Assembly: GCA_019459525.1 (NCBI GenBank)
Contig: JAIBEY010000085.1
Span: forward strand, 1-47,338
Length of the DNA: 47,338 nt
Direction: 5' to 3'
Origin: Prolixibacteraceae bacterium
GTDB lineage: Bacteria; Bacteroidota; Bacteroidia; Bacteroidales; Prolixibacteraceae
Below the pieces are notes generated by a model. That model had not been told where the DNA came from, did no database searches, and was given only the letters and a program-made list of their open reading frames with translations. Each line of letters begins with the position of its first letter. Position 1 is the stretch's first letter. Position numbers and translations under genes: made by a program. Below are positions 18,045-26,175 of this stretch, piece after piece.

Positions 18045-18085
18045 AAAAAAGAAAGAGAGGCCTGTCCCCCAACAGTCCCCTCTTC
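18045..18085 (-). terminator. Terminator of the torF-glnB2-amt2 operon
   Basis: On the minus strand AAGAGGGGACTGT pairs with ACAGGCCTCTCTT across a TGGGGG loop, giving a 13-position stem with one G-U and one mismatch, followed by a T-rich run ending at 18045. It shares CCTGTCCCCCAACAG with the amt1 terminator. Confidence 0.75.
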
Positions 18086-18123
18086 TTTAAAAAAAACAAC
18101 AAATTTAATTGTTGAAGAAAATA

Positions 18124-19380
18124 TTAATTGTAAGCACTTTCTCCGTGTTCGTAAATGTCCAATCCTTCTTCTTCGATCCGTTTTGGAACTCTCAAGCCAA
18201 CAGTCGCTTTTAATACTTTAAAGAGGATAAATCCGGTAACTCCGGCCCATGCGGCAACTGTTACTACACCAATAAGTTGAGATATTAATTGGGCAGCTCC
18301 ATGTCCGTAGAATAAACCGGTTGATTCGGAAAACAAGCCAACCATAATGGTTCCTAAGGCACCACAAACACCGTGTACCGATATTGCTCCAACCGGGTCG
18401 TCAATTTTTAATACATTGTCGATAAACGTTACTGCAAATACGAGTACCACACCAGAGGTGAGGCCAATGAGCAGTGCGCCAGTTGCTGATACAACAGCAC
18501 AGCCGGCAGTTACGCCAACTAATCCGGCGAGGGCACCGTTTAAGGCAAAACTTAAACTGGGTTTTCCCCATTTAATCCAGCTTATTATTAATGCAGCCAA
18601 TGATCCGGCAACAGCAGAAAGGTTGGTGGTGACGAAAATGTGAGAGATTGCAGTTGCGTTGGCCGATCCGGAAGCAGCTAATTGTGAGCCTGGGTTAAAT
18701 CCAAACCATCCAAGCCATAAAATAAATACTCCCAAAGCGCCTAATGTCATGCTGTGGCCCGGAATAGCATTGACCTTTTTCCCGTTGTATTTACCCAAAC
18801 GTGGGCCCAAAGCCATAGCTCCGGTTAGTGCAACAACTCCTCCTACCATATGCACTACTGTTGATCCGGCAAAATCATGAAAAGGAGTTGCCAGCTGAGA
18901 TAACCATCCTCCTCCCCAAATCCAGTGACCAGATACCGGATAAATAACAGCGGATACTACCAATGAAAAAATCAGGTATGATTTGAATTCTGTGCGTTCT
19001 GCCATTGCGCCTGAAACAATTGTGGCGGCAGTTGCTGCAAATACAGTCTGGAAAATCAGAAAAGCTTCTGCAGGTACACCACCTGTCCAGCCGTTCTTGA
19101 AGAATAAGTCGGGAGTTCCGATGATTCCTGAAATATCGGCTCCAAACATTAATCCGAATCCAAGAACCCAGAAAATGATTGAACCAATAGAAAAGTCCAT
19201 TAAGTTTTTATAAAGGATATTTACCGTGTTTTTTGAGCGGGTAAATCCGGCTTCTACCAGGGCAAATCCTGCTTGCATGAAAAATACCAGAGCGGCAGTT
19301 ATCAGTACCCAAATAGTATCTATTGATCTAGCCATGTCCGCTGCGGATTGGGCTAAAGATGTGAGTGTTACTTCGTCCAT
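18124..19380 (-). CDS. amt: Ammonium transporter, Amt family (second copy)
   Basis: A 418-residue ammonium channel without a cleavable signal sequence, unlike the neighbouring copy. It begins in a short acidic N-terminus, then the first helix TIWVLITAALVFFMQAGFAL. Pore histidines are seen in FAGSTVVHMVGG and GAISVHGVCG. The tail EEGLDIYEHGESAY is the conserved P-II-interacting end. The sequence differs clearly from Amt1, so this is an old paralog pair, not a recent duplication. It lies 22 nt after glnB2 as the last gene of torF-glnB2-amt2. Confidence 0.94.
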   Translation of the reverse strand: MDEVTLTSLAQSAADMARSIDTIWVLITAALVFFMQAGFALVEAGFTRSKNTVNILYKNLMDFSIGSIIFWVLGFGLMFGADISGIIGTPDLFFKNGWTGGVPAEAFLIFQTVFAATAATIVSGAMAERTEFKSYLIFSLVVSAVIYPVSGHWIWGGGWLSQLATPFHDFAGSTVVHMVGGVVALTGAMALGPRLGKYNGKKVNAIPGHSMTLGALGVFILWLGWFGFNPGSQLAASGSANATAISHIFVTTNLSAVAGSLAALIISWIKWGKPSLSFALNGALAGLVGVTAGCAVVSATGALLIGLTSGVVLVFAVTFIDNVLKIDDPVGAISVHGVCGALGTIMVGLFSESTGLFYGHGAAQLISQLIGVVTVAAWAGVTGFILFKVLKATVGLRVPKRIEEEGLDIYEHGESAYN

Positions 19381-19402
19381 GATAATAAATTTTCAGTTAT
19401 TT

Positions 19403-19759
19403 TTAAATCTCTTTTCCTTTGATGAATAATGATTCGTCGCCAAACTCTCCGGTACGGATGCGGTAAGATTCGTCGATTGCTGAAACGAATACTTTTCCAT
19501 CCCCAATTTCACCGGTCCTGGCTGATTTCATGATGGCCAAAACGGTTTTTTCCACATTTTTATCGCGAACGATTATAGATAGAATGGTGCGTTCGATGGT
19601 GCTGGTGTCGTAAACAACGCCGCGGTAAACACGACCTTCACGGGTTTGTCCAACTCCGCGCACATCCCAGAAGGAAAAGAATTCTATACCTGCTTCGGTG
19701 AGTGCTTCTTTTACATCATCGAATTTGGTTTTGCGTATGATAGCTTCAATCTTTTTCAT
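19403..19759 (-). CDS. glnB: P-II family nitrogen regulator (second copy)
   Basis: A 118-residue GlnB/GlnK homolog. It keeps both T-loop tyrosines, Tyr45 (VYRG) and Tyr50 (GVVY, the uridylylation-site position), the B-loop TGEIGDGKVFV and the C-loop RIRTGEFGDE. It is presumed to gate Amt2, encoded 22 nt downstream, and follows torF by 30 nt. Two P-II paralogs with different T-loops could bind their two Amt partners separately; that specificity is inference. Confidence 0.93.
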   Translation of the reverse strand: MKKIEAIIRKTKFDDVKEALTEAGIEFFSFWDVRGVGQTREGRVYRGVVYDTSTIERTILSIIVRDKNVEKTVLAIMKSARTGEIGDGKVFVSAIDESYRIRTGEFGDESLFIKGKEI

Positions 19760-19789
19760 ATTTATACGATTTTAATGATTGGATCAGGA

Positions 19790-20431
19790 TTATAGGGTGA
19801 TTCCTACTACGATGTGGAACTGTTCGGTTGATGGGTTTAGGATAACTGAACCGGTCATCGGGATAGTGAACGTATCGGAGATTTTGATTTCTTTGGTCGA
19901 TTTAATGCCAAGGTTACACACGTTAAAACTGGCGTCTTTGGTGTAATTTCCGTCGCCTGCACCTGCAAACAGGGTTACGGGGCCAGCAGCTAAACCTGCT
20001 TCAAAATAAATGTCTTCAAGATTGGTCATGTAGGCGCCGGCTAAAGAGAATTTTCCAAGTCCAAGGCTAATCATTGGTTCAAAGAAGTGAGAGTCTCCAT
20101 CAAAATAAGGAGATGTTGGAAAATAATAATCAGTTACCGTAAAGGTTAAAGAACTGCTTTCTCCAAGGCTAACTCCGTAACTTGCGTATAAGTCGGCTTC
20201 CATTGCTTCGTTAGTCGAAAAACAATAGGAACCCCATGCTCCGATAGTGAAACCGCTGTTGCTGTATTTAACTCCGGGTTGTAATGCCGGACCTGATCCA
20301 AATTTGGTGCCACGCCATACGTAACTACTTACTAAGTCTGCATTGGTGCTCCATGAGCTTTCTTGTGCTTTTACATTGAGGGTGCAAATTGCAAGAAGTG
20401 TAAAAACAACGAGGGTAATTTTCTTTTTCAT
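19790..20431 (-). CDS. TorF-family putative porin
   Basis: A 213-residue secreted beta-barrel protein. The ATG at 20431 gives a clean signal peptide (MKKKITLVVFTLLAICTLNVKAQ); an in-frame TTG at 20440 is less likely. The mature start SSWSTNADLVSSYVWRGTKF contains the YVWRG motif of TorF-type porins, and alternating hydrophobic strands run to a terminal HIVVGITL. Being first in an operon with glnB2 and amt2, it likely provides outer-membrane passage or adaptation during nitrogen limitation. The solute is unknown. Confidence 0.8.
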   Translation of the reverse strand: MKKKITLVVFTLLAICTLNVKAQESSWSTNADLVSSYVWRGTKFGSGPALQPGVKYSNSGFTIGAWGSYCFSTNEAMEADLYASYGVSLGESSSLTFTVTDYYFPTSPYFDGDSHFFEPMISLGLGKFSLAGAYMTNLEDIYFEAGLAAGPVTLFAGAGDGNYTKDASFNVCNLGIKSTKEIKISDTFTIPMTGSVILNPSTEQFHIVVGITL

Positions 20432-20559
20432 GATACACAATTTTAGGGTTTAACTTTATTTATTATAAAACTTCAATTTGGCATTCCTAATTTTTAGGGG
20501 GTGTCTCGATAAAATAGTTGCTTTTTTGGAGATGACCCCTGTCGTTTTATATGCTTGGT

Positions 20560-20661
20560 CAAATGTATGTATATTTTTAAATTTTGAATAATCAGAATTG
20601 GGGTGTTTGTATGAATTAAAGATAAATTAACAAACAGAATGCTTAAAAATTGGGGGTTTGT
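20560..20661 (-). promoter_or_regulatory. torF-glnB2-amt2 control region with paired TTGGGG..TTTGT motif
   Basis: A minus-strand -7-like element TACATTTG (20560-20567) is followed upstream by TTGGGGTGTTTGT (20598-20610, plus-strand reading) at 31 bp and TTGGGGGTTTGT (20650-20661) at 83 bp. The corresponding distances at glnB1 are 30 and 84 bp. No good -33 box is seen, which would suit an activator-dependent promoter. Confidence 0.5.
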
Positions 20662-21077
20662 TGTCAAAAATGATTAAAAAAATGGATAAAATGACTCAAA
20701 AAATGGGTGTTGATCTGAAAAATGTGAAAAATTGAATTTTAAATTTGTGATTTAAAGCGGTGTAAATCAAATAGTCGCGATTAGTTTTGTTTAAATATTA
20801 AAAAGATATTATAATGTTGTTTTAAATGTCAAAAAGATATTAAAAGTATTGTTATTGGATTAAATGGTTATTAAATGATGATTGCCTGTATTCTTGCGAT
20901 CGTTTATGTGAAACTGTTAAATGATTTTAAAGGAGAGGGTCTTGTCAACAAAGAGATGCCAAAATAAATCCGGGATGACGTTGCGACAAGAGTTCGTTGA
21001 CATGGCACTCGTGGTCCTGTGCATATTTAATTAAACTAATAGCCTGAATGGCAAAGCCACAACAGGGTAGTTTTATA

Positions 21078-21085
21078 TATATTTG
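21078..21085 (+). promoter_or_regulatory. Bacteroidota -7 element of the LTA-synthase-like gene
   Basis: TATATTTG matches TAnnTTTG and lies 30 nt before the ATG at 21116, leaving a short leader. No clear -33 element. Confidence 0.4.
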
Positions 21086-21115
21086 CAATCCTTTTGTATT
21101 TATATAGTAATAAGT

Positions 21116-22960
21116 ATGGTATTGGTACAGAAACAACTATTTCGGGTTTTTAAATATTTCATCTTCTGGATAATTTTTTTCTGGCTAGCCAAAGCCCTTT
21201 TTTTAATGTTTAACTGGAAACTGTCTTCGCAATTAAGGGGTGAAGAATTACTCGGTATTTTTGGTTATGGATTAAAAATGGATATTTCAATGTCCTGTTA
21301 TTTATTAATACTGCCAGGATTATTGCTTGCTTTTCGGTTGTTTTTACCTTCTGGCTTTGTTAGTCGTTTTGTTTGGGTTTACACGCTGGTCATTTTATTC
21401 GTGGCTTCCTTTTTAACCGTTCTCGATTTGGGTTTATATCCGCATTGGGGAACCCGGGTAAATGTTACCGCATTTAATTATATCAACGATCCGGTGGCTA
21501 TGGGCGCATCGGTGTCGATAACTGATGTTTTGCAGGGAGTGTTAATCGCCGGAATTTTACTTGTCGGTTTCGGATTGCTTTACAGGCGTTTATTTCCGGA
21601 AGGTTTCGCAGCAGAGGGCAAAATCGGTTGGGCTGCATTCTTTTTGCAGCTATTTTTGGTTGCCACATTAATTATTCCTATTCGTGGTGGTTTTGACACG
21701 GCTCCGCTAAATCTGAGCTCGGTGGCGTTCAGTCCAAAACTGTATGTCAACCAGGCAGCCAGCAATTACTTGTGGAATTTTGCCAAATCGGTTGAGAAAC
21801 GGGATCGGCTTAATAACCCGTGTATCTATATGCCGCAGGAAGAGAGTGTGAGACTTTTTAATCAGTTTCAGGAAGCGGATACCCTTGCGCTAAGATCCCA
21901 GTTGATTAAACTGAATCCGGAGAAACAGCCGAATGTTATACTGATTATACTGGAAAGCTTTTCGAATAAAGTAATCTCGCCATTGGGCGGACTGAAGGGC
22001 ATTGCGCCCAATCTGGATTCGCTTTGCATAAAAAGCACGGTGTTTACCAATTTTTATTCTACCGGAAACCGTTCTGATCGAGGTATTTCGGCCGTTTTGG
22101 GTGGATACCCTTCATTGTTGAATACGTCTATTATGGTGTATCCGGAGAAAGCGAGAAGCCTCACTTTGCTTCCGGAGTATTTTAACCGCCATAATTATTA
22201 CACCTCATTTTATTACGGGGGCGATATTAATTTTTACAACCTGAAAACATTTGTTTTGCAGAGCAATTGTGGAAAGATAACTACAAAAGCTGATTTTCCA
22301 TCGGAGTTGGGCCGTATGACCAAATGGGGAGTTCCTGATGGTTATGTGTTTGAACGCGCACTGGAAGATTTGAAAACAGAGAAGGAACCTTTTATGAAAA
22401 CCATTTACACCGTAAGCAGTCATCCACCTTACGACGTTCCGTTTTCGAAGATTAAAGGAAATTCGAATGAAGCCAAATACCTGAATTCGGTGGCTTACAC
22501 CGATAGTTGTCTGGGTGTATTTATTGATGAGTTTCGCAAATCGCCGCTTTGGTCGAATACTTTATTGATAGTTACCGCCGATCACGGACATATGGAGCCC
22601 GGACCAACCGACATTACCGATCCGGCAAGTTATCGCATTCCGCTCATATGGTCGGGTGGGGTGGTCGATTCGCTACAGCAAATAGAAACCATATCCATGC
22701 AATCTGATTTTCCGGTATCTTTGATTCATCAGCTAGGCTGGAAGGCAGATTCAGCAAGGTTTTCGAGAGATTTTTTTAGCTCGAAACCTTATGCGTTTTA
22801 TATGCTCGATTCGGGTTGGGGTTATGTAACTCCGGAAGGAAAATTTTATTTCGACCAGAATATCCGCGATTTTGTATCAAAGCCTGAAACAAAAGCAGTA
22901 GATTTATCTTTTCCTAAAGCATACATGCAGGTGCTGCACGATGATTTTATTGGTCGTTAA
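21116..22960 (+). CDS. LTA synthase-like membrane sulfatase-family protein
   Basis: A 614-residue inner-membrane protein with about five N-terminal membrane helices (to about residue 190) and a large extracytoplasmic alkaline-phosphatase/sulfatase-fold domain. The domain begins with PNVILIILESFSNKV (metal-binding Glu), has the nucleophile-site segment STGNRSDRGISAVLGGYPS and ends the metal site with VTADHGHMEPG. Relatives transfer phosphoglycerol or phosphoethanolamine to lipid or glycan heads. The nucleophile position holds Ser320, where Thr is usual. ATG at 21116 is chosen; a TTG at 21083 is in frame. A lipid kinase gene follows, which fits recycling of the diacylglycerol released by such transferases. 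Confidence 0.85.
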   Translation: MVLVQKQLFRVFKYFIFWIIFFWLAKALFLMFNWKLSSQLRGEELLGIFGYGLKMDISMSCYLLILPGLLLAFRLFLPSGFVSRFVWVYTLVILFVASFLTVLDLGLYPHWGTRVNVTAFNYINDPVAMGASVSITDVLQGVLIAGILLVGFGLLYRRLFPEGFAAEGKIGWAAFFLQLFLVATLIIPIRGGFDTAPLNLSSVAFSPKLYVNQAASNYLWNFAKSVEKRDRLNNPCIYMPQEESVRLFNQFQEADTLALRSQLIKLNPEKQPNVILIILESFSNKVISPLGGLKGIAPNLDSLCIKSTVFTNFYSTGNRSDRGISAVLGGYPSLLNTSIMVYPEKARSLTLLPEYFNRHNYYTSFYYGGDINFYNLKTFVLQSNCGKITTKADFPSELGRMTKWGVPDGYVFERALEDLKTEKEPFMKTIYTVSSHPPYDVPFSKIKGNSNEAKYLNSVAYTDSCLGVFIDEFRKSPLWSNTLLIVTADHGHMEPGPTDITDPASYRIPLIWSGGVVDSLQQIETISMQSDFPVSLIHQLGWKADSARFSRDFFSSKPYAFYMLDSGWGYVTPEGKFYFDQNIRDFVSKPETKAVDLSFPKAYMQVLHDDFIGR

Positions 22961-23006
22961 AACTGTTGCCGTGTAATTTGTCACGGCTGAATATGACATT
23001 CGAACC

Positions 23007-23897
23007 ATGACACAAACAGATCCGAAGAGAATATTTTTGGTTATTAATAAATATGCCGGTCACCATAAAGGAGAATTGGCTGTTGATTTTGTTGTGCCAT
23101 ACCTGAAAAAAAATGGTTGTGAGGTGAATTATTCATTAACCCAATATCCGGGTCACGCTTCCGAACTGGCGATAAAAGCATCTGCTGATGGTTACGACAT
23201 GGTGGTGGCAGTGGGTGGTGACGGAACGGTTAATGAAGTCGCGCAGAGTTTGATCGGGACGGATACTCCACTGGGAATAATTCCGATAGGTTCCGGAAAT
23301 GGACTGGCCCGGGAATTGGGACTCTCAACGAATATAAAGAAAAGTGCCCGTACGTTAATGGAGGGCAAAACGCTCCGGATAGATGTTTGCAGCATAAATA
23401 ATCAACGGTTCTTGTGTACTGGCGGTATTGGCTTCGACGCGCAAATTGCTCAACTGATGAGTACGGTTTCTTCTCGCGGATTTTTTCGGTATATGCAATT
23501 GGTGGTTCGTGAGAGTATTTTTTATAAACCGACCAAAATCAGGATGAAGATTGATGGTGTTCTGTTGGACCAGTCTGTTTTCCTGGTCACTTTTGCCAAT
23601 GCGTCACAATTTGGGAACAATGCTTTTATTGCGCCCGGAGCCAGCATGACCGATGGAATAATTGATGTGATTGTGGTAAAACCATTCAGTAGATTTTGGT
23701 TGCCTGTTTTTGGAATTGGGCTGTTTACTAAAATTATTCCGAAACTGCCTTTTGTCGATTGTTATAAGGCGAAACAGATTGATCTGGAATTGGCCGATAC
23801 GCCCTATTATCATTTTGATGGCGAGCCCGGAAAACTGCAAACTCCGGCTGTAATTAAATTGGATGCGGAAAAGATTTGGGTGCGGTGCCGTAACTGA
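23007..23897 (+). CDS. Diacylglycerol kinase family lipid kinase (YegS/DgkB type)
   Basis: A 296-residue cytoplasmic lipid kinase. The DAGK catalytic motif VVAVGGDGTVNEVAQ (GGDGT at 70-74) and the following IPIGSGNGLARELGL are present, and the C-terminal beta-sandwich ends with YYHFDGEPG, the conserved acidic site for the second metal. The family phosphorylates diacylglycerol or related lipids with ATP. It is 46 nt after the LTA-synthase-like gene on the same strand; if that enzyme releases diacylglycerol, this kinase would return it to phosphatidic acid. The substrate could also be a sphingoid base, since many Bacteroidota make sphingolipids. Confidence 0.9.
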   Translation: MTQTDPKRIFLVINKYAGHHKGELAVDFVVPYLKKNGCEVNYSLTQYPGHASELAIKASADGYDMVVAVGGDGTVNEVAQSLIGTDTPLGIIPIGSGNGLARELGLSTNIKKSARTLMEGKTLRIDVCSINNQRFLCTGGIGFDAQIAQLMSTVSSRGFFRYMQLVVRESIFYKPTKIRMKIDGVLLDQSVFLVTFANASQFGNNAFIAPGASMTDGIIDVIVVKPFSRFWLPVFGIGLFTKIIPKLPFVDCYKAKQIDLELADTPYYHFDGEPGKLQTPAVIKLDAEKIWVRCRN

Positions 23898-23992
23898 TTT
23901 TCAGGATTAATCAGTTATTTTAAATTGTTGCAATTCTTAATTGTCTTATTTCCAGATATTCCTTAAATTTAAGCAACTTTAAACCTGACATC

Positions 23993-25468
23993 ATGAGCAC
24001 CTCAAAAAACTACCCGTTATCGCGCCGCAATTTTATAAAAGTTTCAGCCGCAACTACTGCCGGAATTTCAATGTTATCGCTAAGTGGTTGTGCGACCGAT
24101 AAAATGCCTGAACCCATGAAACGTAAATTTGGAAACTTCGATTTCGAGGTAACTACGCTCGCACTTGGAGGACAGGCGTCGTTGCAATGGACCCCCGCCG
24201 ATGTAGATCCAGTGCCCATTATTCTGAAGGCATTTAAGCTGGGAGTTAATTATTTCGATACCTCGAATCTTTATGCCGAAAGCCAGTTGAATTATAACAA
24301 GGCTTTTAAAATGCTGAACCTGATTCCGGGAGAACCCAACTACGACGAAAAACTTCGCCAATCCATCTGGTTAACCAGTAAAACCTGCATGCGCTGGGGT
24401 AAACCCGGATGGCCTGAAAGGGAGAATGTAAACAACTGGTCGAACGGAATGCCGGAAGTGAAATGTGCTGTTGACGACCTGAAACGCTCGCTTACCCAGA
24501 TCTTTGGCGACAACAAGGGCGGTTATCCTGAAGGTGCTTACCTCGATATGATTTTGATTCACACCCTGCACAATACCGATGAGGTGAATGTACTTTACGA
24601 AGGACTGGAAACGCCTCTCGATCCGAACGGGAATTTTGGAGCCTTGGTTGCCCTGCGCGATTTTCGCGATGGGACCAACCTGACTGGCATGAATCCAAAA
24701 AATGAAAAGCTGATTCGGCATATCGGATTTTCAGGTCATGCCAATCCACCGGCGATGATCGACATGATTCAGCGTGACGAATACGGAATTCTGGAAGGAA
24801 TGCTGATTGCCATTAACGCCAACGACAAAACCAAGTACAACATGCAGCACAACGTAATACCCATTGCTTCAGCCAAAGGAATGGGTATTATAGCTATGAA
24901 AGTATTTGCCGATGCTGCACTGTATCACAAAGAGCCGCGCTGGTCTCGTGTTCCGGAAGATGTATTTCGTAAAGTTGGAACTCCAGAATTGCCCAGCCGT
25001 CCTTTAATTGAATATTCGTTGACTACGCCGGGCGTTCATACCTTAATAATAGGTATTGGGCAAATTGATGACGACCCGATGAAATGCCAGTTGATTCAGA
25101 ATTTTTATGCAGCGCAAATTGAGTCCAATGGGATGCCCGAAGTAGAACGAAAACGAATTGAAGAACAGGCTCAGAAGGTAAAACCCAACTCCAATTATTT
25201 TCAGATTGAAAAGGTAGGTTTAACCGCTCCCGGAAATCTCAGGAAAGATGGGAATAAAGTAATTTGGGATACTGCTTTTGCCGGTGATGCAGCTTTGGCA
25301 ACTTATGAAGTTTTGGTAAATGGCGTAAAAGCTGGCGAAATACCTCACCAGCCTCAAACATTAAAAAGTAAACCATTTGCTTTAGAAACTGCAATAAACG
25401 ATGGCGATAAAGTGGAAGTGGTTGCAGTTGATCAAAGTGGAAGCAGGGCTGTTGCATTGTTGGCCTAA
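23993..25468 (+). CDS. Aldo/keto reductase, Tat-exported lipoprotein, with C-terminal beta-sandwich
   Basis: A 491-residue protein. The N-terminus has a Tat motif (LSRRNFIKVS), a hydrophobic stretch and a lipobox (SLSGC). The AKR barrel follows: VTTLALGGQASLQW, GVNYFDTSNLYAES (catalytic-region Asp and Tyr), WLTSKTC (Lys), and IRHIGFSGHANPPAM. The region 340-400 contains SLTTPGVHTLIIGIG near the cofactor site. The last about 80 residues (from LTAPGNLRKDGNKVIWDTAF) look like a fibronectin-III-type beta-sandwich, unusual for simple AKRs. Extracytoplasmic AKRs of this kind in Bacteroidota have unknown substrates. Confidence 0.85.
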   Translation: MSTSKNYPLSRRNFIKVSAATTAGISMLSLSGCATDKMPEPMKRKFGNFDFEVTTLALGGQASLQWTPADVDPVPIILKAFKLGVNYFDTSNLYAESQLNYNKAFKMLNLIPGEPNYDEKLRQSIWLTSKTCMRWGKPGWPERENVNNWSNGMPEVKCAVDDLKRSLTQIFGDNKGGYPEGAYLDMILIHTLHNTDEVNVLYEGLETPLDPNGNFGALVALRDFRDGTNLTGMNPKNEKLIRHIGFSGHANPPAMIDMIQRDEYGILEGMLIAINANDKTKYNMQHNVIPIASAKGMGIIAMKVFADAALYHKEPRWSRVPEDVFRKVGTPELPSRPLIEYSLTTPGVHTLIIGIGQIDDDPMKCQLIQNFYAAQIESNGMPEVERKRIEEQAQKVKPNSNYFQIEKVGLTAPGNLRKDGNKVIWDTAFAGDAALATYEVLVNGVKAGEIPHQPQTLKSKPFALETAINDGDKVEVVAVDQSGSRAVALLA

Positions 25469-25557
25469 GCATTGAAATAGAAAGTGTTATCCGCTTTGTA
25501 TTTTTATTTAACGCTACAGAATTCAACGGAAATATAGTTTGGCGGTGAGGCCTTTCG

Positions 25558-25980
25558 TTAAGATCTGGGGCTTCCTGCTTTGGTTTTTCCTGAGAGTCGA
25601 TCAACTCTTACGGCCTCGTTCAATAATTTTACGATAGCCAGTTCGTCGATTTCTTCAGCGGTTTGGTATATTTTATAGAATATTTGCTTGTTGGTTCCAT
25701 GAGTGAGATAATGGTCAACATCCTCGAGCCTGTTACCGTACCAGAATCCCAATAGAACGCCTTTTTTGATTCCACCGCCAGGAATTGCTGACGGCCAAAT
25801 AATGCAAATACCCTTGTTCCCACAAAAGTACGGCACATTGAACGAGATTTTTTCTCTACAATCTTTGGGTAAGGTTTGCCTGATAATTTGACGCAAAACA
25901 TCAGTGATAATTCTTTCGTTTTCCGGAAGAAAGTCATACAACTGAACCAGCGATTCTATTTTGGGGATTTTTTCTTTCAT
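25558..25980 (-). CDS. DUF1801 (YdhG-like) domain protein
   Basis: A 140-residue cytoplasmic protein. The segment KISFNVPYFCGNKGICIIWPS followed by GVLLGFWYG is the DUF1801 core, and the C-terminal helix ends with Lys/Arg-rich residues. ATG at 25980 is preferred over a GTG at 26001. The family's function is not established. It is a single gene on the minus strand between two plus-strand genes. Confidence 0.8.
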   Translation of the reverse strand: MKEKIPKIESLVQLYDFLPENERIITDVLRQIIRQTLPKDCREKISFNVPYFCGNKGICIIWPSAIPGGGIKKGVLLGFWYGNRLEDVDHYLTHGTNKQIFYKIYQTAEEIDELAIVKLLNEAVRVDRLSGKTKAGSPRS

Positions 25981-26141
25981 CAAAATAACAACCCACTCCA
26001 CATGAGAAAAGTTTTTCTGTTTACAACATTTTCAAGAACAGAGGCTGAATAGCTAAATTGTATTTACCTCAAACCTGTATTAAAAAACAGGGACGTTTTG
26101 AATAAAAATACACCGGAAATGTATAAACCCCTATTTTGATT

Positions 26142-26149
26142 TATCTTTG
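26142..26149 (+). promoter_or_regulatory. Bacteroidota -7 element of argH
   Basis: TATCTTTG matches TAnnTTTG and ends 26 nt before the argH ATG. A -33 TTTG at the expected distance is not clear. Confidence 0.4.
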
Positions 26150-26175
26150 AAGTCTTCAAAAAAAACAATATTGCT

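Larger units (their letters stand above)
20432..21115. other. Long divergent intergenic region between torF and the LTA-synthase-like gene
   Basis: A 684-nt A+T-rich region without a supported gene. It holds the torF-side control region (20560-20661) and the promoter of the plus-strand gene near 21078. A related word TTAGGGGGTGTCT occurs at about 20495-20507 closer to torF. The remainder (20670-21060) shows nothing I can name. Confidence 0.5.

Noticed and set aside
20945-21136. 63-codon minus-strand frame in the torF/LTA-synthase gap
   Set aside because: It overlaps the promoter and start of the plus-strand gene and has no recognisable pattern.
22968-22987. Short hairpin GCCGTG/CACGGC after the LTA-synthase-like gene as a terminator
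   Set aside because: Only a 6-bp stem and no T-tract; the next gene is 46 nt away on the same strand, so read-through is more likely.
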